Positions 6,831 to 13,881 of a stretch of DNA of 15,954 bases are shown here, in pieces. The translations under genes and the position numbers were made by a program. Origin of the DNA: Aalborgiella sp031422495 (GTDB taxonomy: Bacteria > Pseudomonadota > Gammaproteobacteria > Burkholderiales > Burkholderiaceae_C). The DNA lies in NCBI GenBank assembly GCA_031422495.1, contig JANPLX010000112.1:1-15954 (forward strand). Direction: 5' to 3'. Position 1 is the stretch's first letter. Every line of letters begins with the position of its first letter. Under the pieces are notes generated by a model. It was not told where the DNA came from. It was given only the letters and a program-made list of their open reading frames with translations, and searched no databases.

Positions 6831-7487
6831 TTATTTCTTAGCAGCTGGCGCTTTAGCGGCTGGCTTAGCGGCTGCTTTAGCTGCTTTAGCATCAGCTGCT
6901 GGATCAGCAACAGGTGCAACTTCAGGCGCTGCTACCAACACGACGGACACCAACACTGGGTTTTTCACCCCGTGTGTGACTGCAGACACGCCTTTTGGCA
7001 AGGTGATGTCGTTCAGGTGCAATGAAGAGCCTTTCTTCAAACCGCTCAAATCAACGGCGATGAATTCTGGCAAGTCTGCCGGCAGGCAAGTGACCAAGAT
7101 TTCAGTCAACACGTGGTTGGCGATACAGTTTTCAGTCTTCACCGCTGGCGACAACTCATCACCGCTGTAGTGCAATGGCACTTTCATGGTGAGCTTGTGA
7201 TCGGCTTCAACGCGCTGGAAGTCGATATGCAAGACGAGTTGCTTGAAAGGGTGGTATTGCACATCGCGCAGCAACACTTTGCTGGCTTTGCCGTCTTTTT
7301 CCATGTCCAAAATAGCAGAGTGGAACGCTTCTTTTTTCAAGGCGTGCCATAAAGCATTGTGGTCAAGTTCAACGAGTTCAGGCGTACCTGAACCGCCGTA
7401 AATAATACCCGGTGTGCGACCGGAGATACGCAGACGGCGGCTCGCACCCGTGCCCTGCTTTGCGCGCTCAAAAGCGACGAATTTCAT
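6831..7487 (-). CDS. rplY: 50S ribosomal protein L25 (Ctc/TL5 long form)
   Basis: Binds 5S rRNA in the large ribosomal subunit. The 218-residue product is the two-domain Ctc/TL5 form rather than the 94-residue E. coli form. The N-terminal 5S-binding beta-barrel has the family signature RISGRTPGIIYG near residues 21-32 and a VQYHPFKQLVLHIDF segment. It is followed by the TL5 C-terminal domain (CLPADLPEFIAVDLSGLKKG, HLNDITLPKGV) and a low-complexity Ala/Lys-rich tail. Start ATG 7485-7487 is fixed by a strong AGGAG Shine-Dalgarno six bases upstream. It follows prs after 139 AT-rich bases. The tail is probably flexible and rRNA-contacting. Confidence 0.97.
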   Translation of the reverse strand: MKFVAFERAKQGTGASRRLRISGRTPGIIYGGSGTPELVELDHNALWHALKKEAFHSAILDMEKDGKASKVLLRDVQYHPFKQLVLHIDFQRVEADHKLTMKVPLHYSGDELSPAVKTENCIANHVLTEILVTCLPADLPEFIAVDLSGLKKGSSLHLNDITLPKGVSAVTHGVKNPVLVSVVLVAAPEVAPVADPAADAKAAKAAAKPAAKAPAAKK

Positions 7488-7530
7488 AATTAACTCCTAG
7501 CTAGGAATCCACCGCGACCAGTGTGATTCC
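7488..7530 (-). promoter_or_regulatory. rplY leader with two mutually exclusive hairpins over the ribosome binding site
   Basis: Read on the minus strand, GGAATC (7530-7525) can pair with GATTCC (7509-7504, with CAC/GTG inside), leaving the AGGAG ribosome binding site (7498-7494) free. Alternatively ATTCCT pairs with AGGAGT around an AGCT loop and buries that site. The two stems share TTCC, so only one can form. The pairing is visible; a regulatory role is inference. Confidence 0.4.
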
Positions 7531-7626
7531 GGTTTAAAAAAGATCTACAAAAAAGTTAAAACAATTAAGTTATTAAATATTTTTGAGACCTACTTGTTGC
7601 TGACCATCAAAGTCAAAATTTGCAAA
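7531..7626 (-). other. AT-rich prs-rplY spacer
   Basis: This stretch is strongly AT-rich (A and T runs around 7535-7590). I see no ORF and no convincing intrinsic terminator for prs. Several weak promoter-like hexamers are present (for example TTGACT on the minus strand near 7612), but none has a good -10 at proper spacing. Either prs and rplY are cotranscribed or rplY has a weak promoter here. Confidence 0.4.
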
Positions 7627-8607
7627 TTAAAACAAATTCTGCTCTTGATCGTCAAACAAACGCATGACCGACTCACCGCTGGCAATGCGCTGAATGGTTT
7701 CAGCAATCAAAGGCGCGACGGAGAGTTGGCGAATTTTTGTGCAGGCTTTCGCCTCCGCACTCAAAGGAATGGTGTTAGTTATCACCACTTCGTCCAAAGC
7801 ATCACCCAAACGAATGCGTTCAATGGCGGGGCCAGAGAAAATCGGGTGTGTGCAGTAGGCGTAAACTTTTTTAGCACCGCGCTCTTTGAGAACTTCAGCG
7901 GCCTTGACCAGCGTGCCCGCCGTGTCAATCATGTCATCCATGATGACGCAATTGCGGCCATCGATATCGCCAATCACATGCATGACTTCAGACACGTTGG
8001 CCTTTGGGCGGCGTTTATCAATGATCGCCATGTCGCAGCCGAGTTGTTTGGCTAGTGCACGTGCACGCACCACACCACCCACATCAGGCGACACAACGAT
8101 CAAATCATCATAATTCTTTTGGCGCAAATCACCCAACAAAACAGGCGAAGCGTAGATGTTGTCTACGGGGATGTCGAAAAAGCCTTGAATTTGATCAGCA
8201 TGCAAATCCATGGTCAAAATGCGTGATACGCCTACGGTTTGCAATAAGTTGGCAACCACTTTGGCGGTGATTGGCACACGTGCTGAGCGCGGTCGGCGGT
8301 CTTGTCTGGCGTAGCCAAAGTATGGGATAACAGCGCTGATGCGCTCTGCTGATGCGCGCTTGAGTGCATCAACCATGATCAGCAACTCCATCAAGTTTTC
8401 ATTGGTGGGCGAACACGTAGATTGCACCACAAAGACGTCACGTGCGCGAACGTTTTGCTTGATTTCTACAGTGACTTCGCCATCAGAGAAGCGGCCTACG
8501 TCAGCGGCACCCAATGAAATGCCCAAATGTTGCGCAATTTCAGATGCCATGCCTGGGTTAGCATTGCCAGTGAAAACCAGAAAATCGGGCGTGTGGGCTT
8601 GCGACAT
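7627..8607 (-). CDS. prs: Ribose-phosphate pyrophosphokinase (PRPP synthetase)
   Basis: Makes 5-phosphoribosyl-1-pyrophosphate from ribose-5-phosphate and ATP, feeding purine, pyrimidine, His, Trp and NAD synthesis. The 326-residue product has FTGNANPGMA near the N-terminus, the ATP-binding YFGYARQDRRPRSAR region from residue 96, LHADQIQGFFD (135-145, with the divalent-metal His), the flexible-loop KRRPKANVSEV region, and the PRPP-binding loop IMDDMIDTAGT (222-232). I chose ATG 8605-8607 (MSQAHTPDFLVF) because this gives the family's normal N-terminus; the frame stays open 48 bp further up. It sits between tRNA-Gln and rplY. A hairpin-rich leader with an intrinsic terminator lies immediately upstream, suggesting a separate promoter or attenuation. 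Confidence 0.97.
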   Translation of the reverse strand: MSQAHTPDFLVFTGNANPGMASEIAQHLGISLGAADVGRFSDGEVTVEIKQNVRARDVFVVQSTCSPTNENLMELLIMVDALKRASAERISAVIPYFGYARQDRRPRSARVPITAKVVANLLQTVGVSRILTMDLHADQIQGFFDIPVDNIYASPVLLGDLRQKNYDDLIVVSPDVGGVVRARALAKQLGCDMAIIDKRRPKANVSEVMHVIGDIDGRNCVIMDDMIDTAGTLVKAAEVLKERGAKKVYAYCTHPIFSGPAIERIRLGDALDEVVITNTIPLSAEAKACTKIRQLSVAPLIAETIQRIASGESVMRLFDDQEQNLF

Positions 8608-8626
8608 ATGAATTTGCAAAATAACA

Positions 8627-8717
8627 GCACGACTTGTGCAAAAAAACATCAACACAGCATGTGTTGACAGTCATCTTCAGTACATCTCGTACCGAGAGTA
8701 TCAGCACAGAATGTGCT
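8627..8717 (-). promoter_or_regulatory. prs leader: four consecutive hairpins
   Basis: Between the tRNA 3' end and prs there are four inverted repeats in a row: AGCACA/TGTGCT (8703-8717), TCTCG/CGAGA extended by TAC/GTA (8681-8700), the terminator TCAACACA/TGTGTTGA (8649-8667) and GCAC/GTGC (8627-8639). The stems are visible; their function is not. A TTGAAA hexamer on the minus strand just downstream of the tRNA could be a -35 box, but its -10 partner (TACTCT) is poor. Confidence 0.45.
8640..8667 (-). terminator. Intrinsic terminator between tRNA-Gln and prs
   Basis: On the minus strand TCAACACA, a TGC loop and TGTGTTGA form a perfect 8-bp hairpin, followed by TG and seven T. It ends only 32 bp before the prs start codon, so it either ends the tRNA transcript or acts as an attenuator for prs. 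Confidence 0.75.
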
Positions 8718-8728
8718 TTCAATAGATT

Positions 8729-8805
8729 TGGCAGGGGCGGAAGGACTCGAACCTTCGCATGCTGGAATCAAAATCCAGTGCCTTAACCAACTTGGCGACG
8801 CCCCT
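8729..8805 (-). tRNA. tRNA-Gln (anticodon TTG)
   Basis: A complete 77-nt cloverleaf on the minus strand. The acceptor arms AGGGGCG and CGCCCCT pair fully, the D arm contains GCCAAGTTGGTTAAGGC, the anticodon stem is CTGGA/TCCAG with loop TTTTGAT (anticodon TTG, reading CAA/CAG), the T arm is GAAGG-TTCGAGT-CCTTC, the discriminator base is G, and CCA is encoded. It lies between ispE and prs, as is usual in Burkholderiales. Confidence 0.97.
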
Positions 8806-8859
8806 ACACTGGTTATTGATCGAAACTTTTCAATCTCAATCAACCACCTAAAACTTGCT

Positions 8860-9723
8860 TCAATTTGCCCAGCTTTTCAGCGGATGCTCCGCTAAATTGC
8901 TGCAAAGTTTGAGGGTGCAGCCCTTGGGCGCATCCGACAACTCGACAAACCTACTCACTTCATATTCGCTGACATGCGCAAAAACAGCACTGCCTGAGCC
9001 CGTCATTCTTGGCTGTAAACCTTGTCCACTTCCTTGCTTTTCCAGCCAATTTAAGGCGGTATTCACATCAGGACTCAGCTTTTGAGCAACGGCTTGCAAA
9101 TCATTTCGACCAAAGCCGAAAGGATTAGCAGCAAAGCCTGAAATTATAGCATTCTGCGTGTCGCGTTTCAAGGCAGGATCACTAAAAATTGCCTGAGTTG
9201 ACAGACCAGACTCGGGTTTGACGACTAAAAACTGTGCTTTCGGCACGTCAATAGGCGTAATTTGGTCGCCAATGCCCTCAACCCATGCATTGCTGCCGTG
9301 TATGAAAAAAGGCACATCCGCACCTAATTTAAGGCCGATTTGCGCCAATTGCAGTTTGGTTAGGTTCAGTTTCCACAAGCGATTCAAGGCCAAAAGCGCA
9401 GATGCTGCATCGGATGACCCACCGCCCATGCCCGCTTGCGCCGGTATAGATTTGGCAATGCTGATGTGCGCACCAAGCGCTGAGCCTGTGGCTGTTTGCA
9501 AGGCCCGGGCAGCTTTGAGTACCAAATCATCGTCTGGCAACGGGGTGGTTAAATCTTCGCGACTTAGTTTTCCATGCGGTCGCGTCTCGAAATTCAGCGT
9601 ATCGCACCAGTCAATCAGCATAAAAACCGATTGCAGCAGGTGATAACCGTCGGTACGTCTACCCGTAATATGCAAAAACAGGTTCAATTTCGCAGGGGCT
9701 GGGACGTCCAAGAGCGAAGTCAT
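8860..9723 (-). CDS. ispE: 4-diphosphocytidyl-2-C-methyl-D-erythritol kinase IspE
   Basis: ATP-dependent kinase of the non-mevalonate (MEP) isoprenoid pathway, phosphorylating the 2-hydroxyl of CDP-methylerythritol. A GHMP-superfamily protein of 287 residues with PAPAKLNLFLHI (residues 8-19), GYHLLQSVF (27-35), the Gly-rich ATP loop IPAQAGMGGGSSDAAS (93-108), KLGADVPFF (132-140, catalytic Asp136), and the C-terminal RMTGSGSAVFA motif. It lies 22 bp downstream of lolB on the same strand, and the lolB-ispE-tRNA-prs order is typical, so it is probably in an operon with the TPR gene and lolB. tRNA-Gln follows after 54 bp. Confidence 0.97.
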   Translation of the reverse strand: MTSLLDVPAPAKLNLFLHITGRRTDGYHLLQSVFMLIDWCDTLNFETRPHGKLSREDLTTPLPDDDLVLKAARALQTATGSALGAHISIAKSIPAQAGMGGGSSDAASALLALNRLWKLNLTKLQLAQIGLKLGADVPFFIHGSNAWVEGIGDQITPIDVPKAQFLVVKPESGLSTQAIFSDPALKRDTQNAIISGFAANPFGFGRNDLQAVAQKLSPDVNTALNWLEKQGSGQGLQPRMTGSGSAVFAHVSEYEVSRFVELSDAPKGCTLKLCSNLAEHPLKSWAN

Positions 9724-9745
9724 GCTGATTCAAGTTGTATCAAGT

Positions 9746-10327
9746 TCATTTGTCGAGGGCAAGGCGCAGCTCTGCGCTGGGCTGTGGCGATGTCCGTTTG
9801 GCTACCAAACGTCGTGATTCATCGTTTTTCATTTGAGTCAAGTCAATTTCCCATCCCTCAGCCGCCGTGTTTTTGCCCGCCAACCAGTCAAACAACGCAT
9901 TCAGCGGAATGGCTGTGCCTGTTACATTTTCGATCAAGTCGCTCGTTGATGGGTATGATTTTGTTTCGTTGTTCGCCTTTAAGATGGCGCTTTGCGGCGT
10001 CCAAGTCAGCAGTGCGATGGTGTTGCCTAAAGGCGAGTTCAGTGTTAAATCGCCCGTTTTTGCATCGCCATTCAAACTAAAACCAGCATAGAGGGATTGG
10101 GGTGGATCTGAAGCTATCCGAATTGATAATCTGCCTTGGTAGCTTAAAACAGTAGGTATTCCGTCTAAATTGCCGTTAATATCACCTAATTTGGCTGTAG
10201 CCGGCGTATTTATTGCACATCCAGCTATTAAATTTATAGCAAATAGTAGGATTAGTAAAGTGAATGTTGCAATAAATCTACGAAAATCTGGGGCTGACGA
10301 CTTTAAGGTCATCAAGAGGGTTGTCAT
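9746..10327 (-). CDS. lolB: Outer-membrane lipoprotein receptor LolB
   Basis: LolB accepts lipoproteins from periplasmic LolA and inserts them into the outer membrane; it is itself a lipoprotein. The 193-residue precursor has a basic n-region, a long hydrophobic segment (residues 18-36) and a lipobox LIAGC with the acylated Cys at 37. The mature protein has the LolB core: YQGRLSIRI, then YAGFSLNGDAKTGDLTL, NSPLGNTIALLTW, and an amphipathic C-terminal half with LNALFDWLAGK. The ATG overlaps the stop of the upstream TPR gene (ATGA, 10324-10327), indicating translational coupling. ispE follows 22 bp downstream. Residues of about 29-46, including the lipobox, lie within a dispersed repeat, and the local sequence is much more AT-rich than the rest of the gene. 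Confidence 0.9.
   Translation of the reverse strand: MTTLLMTLKSSAPDFRRFIATFTLLILLFAINLIAGCAINTPATAKLGDINGNLDGIPTVLSYQGRLSIRIASDPPQSLYAGFSLNGDAKTGDLTLNSPLGNTIALLTWTPQSAILKANNETKSYPSTSDLIENVTGTAIPLNALFDWLAGKNTAAEGWEIDLTQMKNDESRRLVAKRTSPQPSAELRLALDK
10187..10243 (-). repeat. 57-bp AT-rich dispersed repeat, copy 3 (lolB lipobox)
   Basis: On the plus strand it reads GGCTGTAGCCGGCGTATTTA then TTGC, followed by the inverted repeat GCTAT/ATAGC. The minus strand encodes FAINLIAGCAINTPATA of LolB, in the same frame as the copies in the second M16 gene and recN. The lipobox cysteine falls at the repeat's variable central position (ATTCAG elsewhere, GGATGT here). Confidence 0.93.
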
Positions 10328-11784
10328 GGTTTAACGCCAAACCGCTTCAAAGTTTCCACCAAAGTATCGTTGCTTTTGTTAATGTTTACGCCTTCTTTCC
10401 ACACCGCTGTCGCGCGGTCTTTGAGGCCTTGTTTCCACAGTACTTCGCCCAAATGGGCTGCTATTTCGGCATCAGGTTTGGTTTTGTAAGCGACTTCTAA
10501 AATCCGCTGCGCCTCTGCCAAATTGCCCATTCGGAACTCTACCCAGCCCAAGCTGTCGGCAATAAAAGGGTCTTGCGGCGCTAATTTCACGGCTTGTTGG
10601 ATCAATGCTTTGGCTTCTGGTAAACGCATATTGCGCTCAGCTAACGAGTAACCCAGCGCGTTGTAAGCCTGCGGATCTTGCGGTTTTGCAGCAATCACTT
10701 GGCGCAAAATGCGCTCCATATCGTCTAATTTGGCTAGTTTTTCGGCCATCATCGCTAAGTCATACTGTAAATCGGCTAGATTGCCTTCGCTGTCATCTTT
10801 GCTGCTAGCGATAATTTTGCTCAAAATGTCATAGGCTTGCTGGTATTGTTTGTTGGATTTGGCCATATTTGCCAGCAGAACATAGGCGCGTTGTTGACTG
10901 GCGGCACGCTGTTGGGACGGTAAGCCGTCAGTCAATTGGATGAATTTTTTCAACGACGCTTCGGCAGCATTATTGTTAGCTTTGCGGGCAGCCGCGACGC
11001 CCTGTTTTTCTATGATTTCTTGGCTTTCTTGAAATTCTTGATATTGCAAGGTGCCTAAAACCAACCAACCAGGTGCAAAGGTGGGTGCGTCAACGGTGAG
11101 TTTTAGCACTTGCGCTTTAGCTTCTTCCAAGCGCGAATTTGTGACCAATGCGCGGGAGTAGGCGAGTCGTACTTCGGGTTTCGGCCTGCTCGTTTTGCTG
11201 TCTAAATAAGACTTAACCAGTTGCTCAGCCAGAGGCTCTTTGGTGGCCATCATCGTCACAGCCAATTGCGCGGCTTCCTCATTGGCGGGGTTAGTCGTGA
11301 GTGCGATTTTTGTGACTTGCAGGGCGATGGCGATGTCTGCCTTACCCGCAGGCTGGTCAAGGCGGTTCATGCCCAGCGAAATCTGCACCATGTAGCGTGC
11401 GGCGGCAAGCGAGGTGGGTGTCGCAACCAGCCACGCGCGCGCTGCTGATAAGGCCGACTCACCTGAGCGTGATTGCAAAGCGATGGTCACGGCACGCTCA
11501 AACAAAGCGTCGTCTTTGGTTTTGCGTGCGCTGTCTAAAATCAAAGCAAATGCAATCCGCGGTTCCTCATCTAGCAGATTGAGTTCACCCAGTAAAATTT
11601 TGTAAAAGGTTTCAGCGTTGAGCGTGGAATTAACAATAGGCTCTGCCACTTCAGCGGGTTTTGCTGATTCAGCGACTTCAGGCTTGGGGTCAGTTTGAGC
11701 CACCGCCATCGTCCCTGAGCAGCCTAAGCTAAATAAACTCATTACGGCGATTGATATTGTGGTGACCAAACGATTTTTATGCAT
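10324..11784 (-). CDS. Secreted TPR-repeat protein upstream of lolB
   Basis: A 486-residue protein with an N-terminal signal sequence (basic HKNR, hydrophobic LVTTISIAVMSLFSLGC), then a Pro/Glu/Ala-rich linker and a long array of helix pairs. Clear TPR units are near the C-terminus: DPQAYNALGYSLAERNMRLP, PFIADSLGWVEFRMGNLAEA and AEIAAHLGEVLWKQGLKDRA. Export may be by signal peptidase I (cleavage AVA-QT) or lipid attachment at Cys22 in SLGC. The latter lacks Leu/Val/Ile at -3, so it is uncertain. Homologous TPR proteins are found next to lolB in most Burkholderiales; a role in the envelope, as a protein-interaction scaffold, is inference. Its stop overlaps the lolB start. The gene diverges from mutM across 94 bp that hold no clear promoter. 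Confidence 0.9.
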   Translation of the reverse strand: MHKNRLVTTISIAVMSLFSLGCSGTMAVAQTDPKPEVAESAKPAEVAEPIVNSTLNAETFYKILLGELNLLDEEPRIAFALILDSARKTKDDALFERAVTIALQSRSGESALSAARAWLVATPTSLAAARYMVQISLGMNRLDQPAGKADIAIALQVTKIALTTNPANEEAAQLAVTMMATKEPLAEQLVKSYLDSKTSRPKPEVRLAYSRALVTNSRLEEAKAQVLKLTVDAPTFAPGWLVLGTLQYQEFQESQEIIEKQGVAAARKANNNAAEASLKKFIQLTDGLPSQQRAASQQRAYVLLANMAKSNKQYQQAYDILSKIIASSKDDSEGNLADLQYDLAMMAEKLAKLDDMERILRQVIAAKPQDPQAYNALGYSLAERNMRLPEAKALIQQAVKLAPQDPFIADSLGWVEFRMGNLAEAQRILEVAYKTKPDAEIAAHLGEVLWKQGLKDRATAVWKEGVNINKSNDTLVETLKRFGVKP

Positions 11785-11878
11785 CTACACATCATAATTC
11801 AAGCTGCAAGCTGTTGGCTACATATTGCCTATACCCACTAAGCGAACTTGACTAATCATAAAAACTGAAAAAATAGCC

Positions 11879-12736
11879 ATGCCTGAATTGCCAGAAGTTG
11901 AAGTGACGCGCTTGAGTTTTGCATTAAGTATTGCTGGCGCGCGTATTTTGGCCGTTCGTGTGGGCAAACCGCTGCGTTGGCCACTGCAATGCGAGCCGGA
12001 TGATTTATTGGGGATGACGGTTCAGCAAGTGCGTAGACGCGGTAAATACTTGTTACTTGATTTAACGAGTTATCAAGGCAATTCAGTTCATTCCGGGCTA
12101 TTGTTGATGCATTTAGGCATGTCTGGCAGCTTGAGTTTTACGTCACATTCAGCATTTGGCATCGAAGTTTCCGCTGCAGGCAAACACGATCATTTTGACT
12201 TGGTAACAACACAAGGCTTGCTGCGCCTGAACGACCCACGCCGCTTTGGTGCGGTCGTTTTTGCACCTGCTGAGCAATCGCCAACCGCGCAAAAACTGCT
12301 TGGCAAGCTGGGCGTTGAGCCGTTGACCGAGGCTTTTGATGTCAAAATCTTCCACCAAAATCTTAAAAAACGCCAAACTGTGATCAAACAAGTCCTTTTG
12401 GGTGGCGAATTGGTCGTTGGTGTGGGCAATATTTATGCGTCTGAGGCGTTGTTTATGGCGGGCATTCGCCCTACAACGCGCGCTGCCAAAATCAGCCTTC
12501 CCAGAGCAACAAAATTGCATGCGGCAATCAAAGACGTCTTGGCTCGCGCCATTGCCAAAGGCGGCAGCACCTTGCAAGATTTCTCCAGTGCCAAGGGTGA
12601 GTCTGGCTATTTCCAACTTGAAGCCAAGGTGTATGACCGCGCCGGTTTGCCGTGCTTGAATTGTCAAACCTTGATCAAAAAAATCGTGCAAGGTCAACGC
12701 TCAACGTTTTATTGCTCCGTATGTCAAAAACCTTGA
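11879..12736 (+). CDS. mutM: Formamidopyrimidine-DNA glycosylase MutM (Fpg)
   Basis: Bifunctional base-excision enzyme that removes 8-oxoguanine and formamidopyrimidines opposite C and cuts the abasic site. The 285-residue protein begins MPELPEVEV, with catalytic Pro2 and Glu3. It has RRGKYLLLDL (with the conserved Lys), HLGMSGSL, NDPRRFGAVVF, the H2TH region ending LVVGVGNIYASEALF, and GGSTLQDF. The C-terminal zinc finger has Cys259, Cys262, Cys279 and Cys282 around VQGQRSTFYC, including the base-flipping Arg. The last 16 bp overlap the mutY start, so the two 8-oxoG repair genes are translated from one mRNA. Confidence 0.97.
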   Translation: MPELPEVEVTRLSFALSIAGARILAVRVGKPLRWPLQCEPDDLLGMTVQQVRRRGKYLLLDLTSYQGNSVHSGLLLMHLGMSGSLSFTSHSAFGIEVSAAGKHDHFDLVTTQGLLRLNDPRRFGAVVFAPAEQSPTAQKLLGKLGVEPLTEAFDVKIFHQNLKKRQTVIKQVLLGGELVVGVGNIYASEALFMAGIRPTTRAAKISLPRATKLHAAIKDVLARAIAKGGSTLQDFSSAKGESGYFQLEAKVYDRAGLPCLNCQTLIKKIVQGQRSTFYCSVCQKP

Positions 12737-13794
12737 ATTTAAAAGCGATTGCGGAATTCGCTCCCGCACTGATCGCTTGGCAAAAAACGCATGGCCGGCA
12801 CGATTTGCCGTGGCAAAACACGCGTGACCCCTACAAAGTGTGGCTCTCTGAAATCATGCTGCAGCAAACCCAGGTAGCCACAGTCAAAGATTATTTTGCG
12901 CGGTTTCTCGCGGCTCACCCCACGGTTGCGAGTTTGGCAAAAGCGAGTTTAGACGATGTGCTGGCGCTGTGGAGTGGTCTGGGCTACTACAGCCGCGCCC
13001 GCAACATGCACCGCTGCGCGCAAGATGTCGTCGCGCTGCATGGTGGTGCGTTTCCCCAAACGGCAGAAGTGCTGCAAACCTTGCCCGGCATCGGCCCGTC
13101 AACAGCAGCCGCAGTCGCTTCGCTGTGCTTCAGCGAACGGGTCGCAATTTTGGATGGCAACGTGAAGCGGGTGCTGACGCGTTTGCTCGGTTTTGATGCT
13201 GATTTGGCGAAATCTGCCAATGAGAAAGCTCTGTGGGCACTTGCGACACAGGTTTTGCCAAAAGAAGATACGGAAAACGATTTATGGACAGCCATGCCGC
13301 ACTACACCCAAGGCGTGATGGACTTGGGCGCTACGCTGTGCACCACGCGCAGCCCGAATTGCTTGCTTTGCCCCGTAGAAAAACTCTGTGTGGCTAAAAA
13401 ACTAGGTAATCTGGAAGCTTTTCCCGTCAAAACAAAAACCTTGAAACGAACTAGTCAATCGCTGTGGCTGCTGTGGGCAACGCGAGCGGACGGCGCTGTG
13501 TACCTTGAGCAACGTCCCACACCTGGCGTGTGGGCGGGACTGTATTGTTTGCCAGTTTTCGAAAGCTTTGAAGCTCTAACCGCCGCAGTTTTCTCGGCTG
13601 ATGTTTCGCTTTTGGAAGATGGTGAAGTGTTTAAGCATGTTTTGACGCACAAAGATTTGCATATTCACCCAGTTCATTTGGCGGTCAATCCCGAAAGCGA
13701 AATCAATGTAGCAGGACAGTGGTTTGCAGCAACTGCATGGCCGAAACTGGGTTTGCCTGCTCCGATTCGTAAGTTATTGAGTTTAAACGTCTAA
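12721..13794 (+). CDS. mutY: A/G-specific adenine glycosylase MutY
   Basis: Removes adenine mispaired with 8-oxoguanine, completing the GO repair system with MutM. The 357-residue product has HDLPWQNTRDPYKVWLSEIM (with the catalytic Glu44), LQQTQVATV, the helix-hairpin-helix LPGIGPSTAAAV (121-132), the catalytic Asp145 in AILDGNVKRV, and the [4Fe-4S] loop Cys207-x6-Cys214-x2-Cys217-x5-Cys223. A C-terminal NUDIX-like 8-oxoG recognition domain begins around residue 240 (SLWLLWATRADGAVYLEQRP). I chose ATG 12721 (MSKTLNLKAI); the frame is open to a GTG 69 bp upstream, but that extension only shadows mutM. The stop codon TAA lies at the boundary of a dispersed repeat. Confidence 0.96.
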   Translation: MSKTLNLKAIAEFAPALIAWQKTHGRHDLPWQNTRDPYKVWLSEIMLQQTQVATVKDYFARFLAAHPTVASLAKASLDDVLALWSGLGYYSRARNMHRCAQDVVALHGGAFPQTAEVLQTLPGIGPSTAAAVASLCFSERVAILDGNVKRVLTRLLGFDADLAKSANEKALWALATQVLPKEDTENDLWTAMPHYTQGVMDLGATLCTTRSPNCLLCPVEKLCVAKKLGNLEAFPVKTKTLKRTSQSLWLLWATRADGAVYLEQRPTPGVWAGLYCLPVFESFEALTAAVFSADVSLLEDGEVFKHVLTHKDLHIHPVHLAVNPESEINVAGQWFAATAWPKLGLPAPIRKLLSLNV

Positions 13795-13849
13795 TTTCGC
13801 TGTAACCGGCGTATTTATTGAATAAAAAGCTATTATTTTAATAGCAAAA
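13791..13849 (-). repeat. 57-bp AT-rich dispersed repeat, copy 4 (mutY/rapZ convergent spacer)
   Basis: Starts CTAATTTCGCTGTAACCGGC and continues GTATTTATTG, then a perfect inverted repeat GCTATTA/TAATAGC. The TAA at 13792-13794 is the mutY stop codon, so the repeat edge coincides with the end of mutY. It fills most of the 87-bp gap between the convergent genes mutY and rapZ. Confidence 0.9.
13824..13845 (-). terminator. Possible AT-rich terminator of rapZ, formed by repeat copy 4
   Basis: On the minus strand the repeat's perfect inverted arms GCTATTA and TAATAGC around an AAA loop are followed by five T. The stem is AT-rich and weak, but it is well placed 37 bp after the rapZ stop. Confidence 0.35.
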
Positions 13850-13881
13850 TGTGTGATTACGGCTGTGTATGGCGATGCTAC

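Noticed and set aside
8608..8655. Longer start for prs at 8655
   Set aside because: The extra 16 residues are not typical of PRPP synthetase and would run through the terminator and hairpin region.
12149..12697. 182-codon open frame antisense to mutM
   Set aside because: Fully antisense to a well-conserved gene and without recognisable features.
12652..12720. GTG start for mutY at 12652
   Set aside because: The added 23 residues translate the zinc-finger coding region of mutM in another frame; MSKTLNLKAI is a normal MutY beginning.
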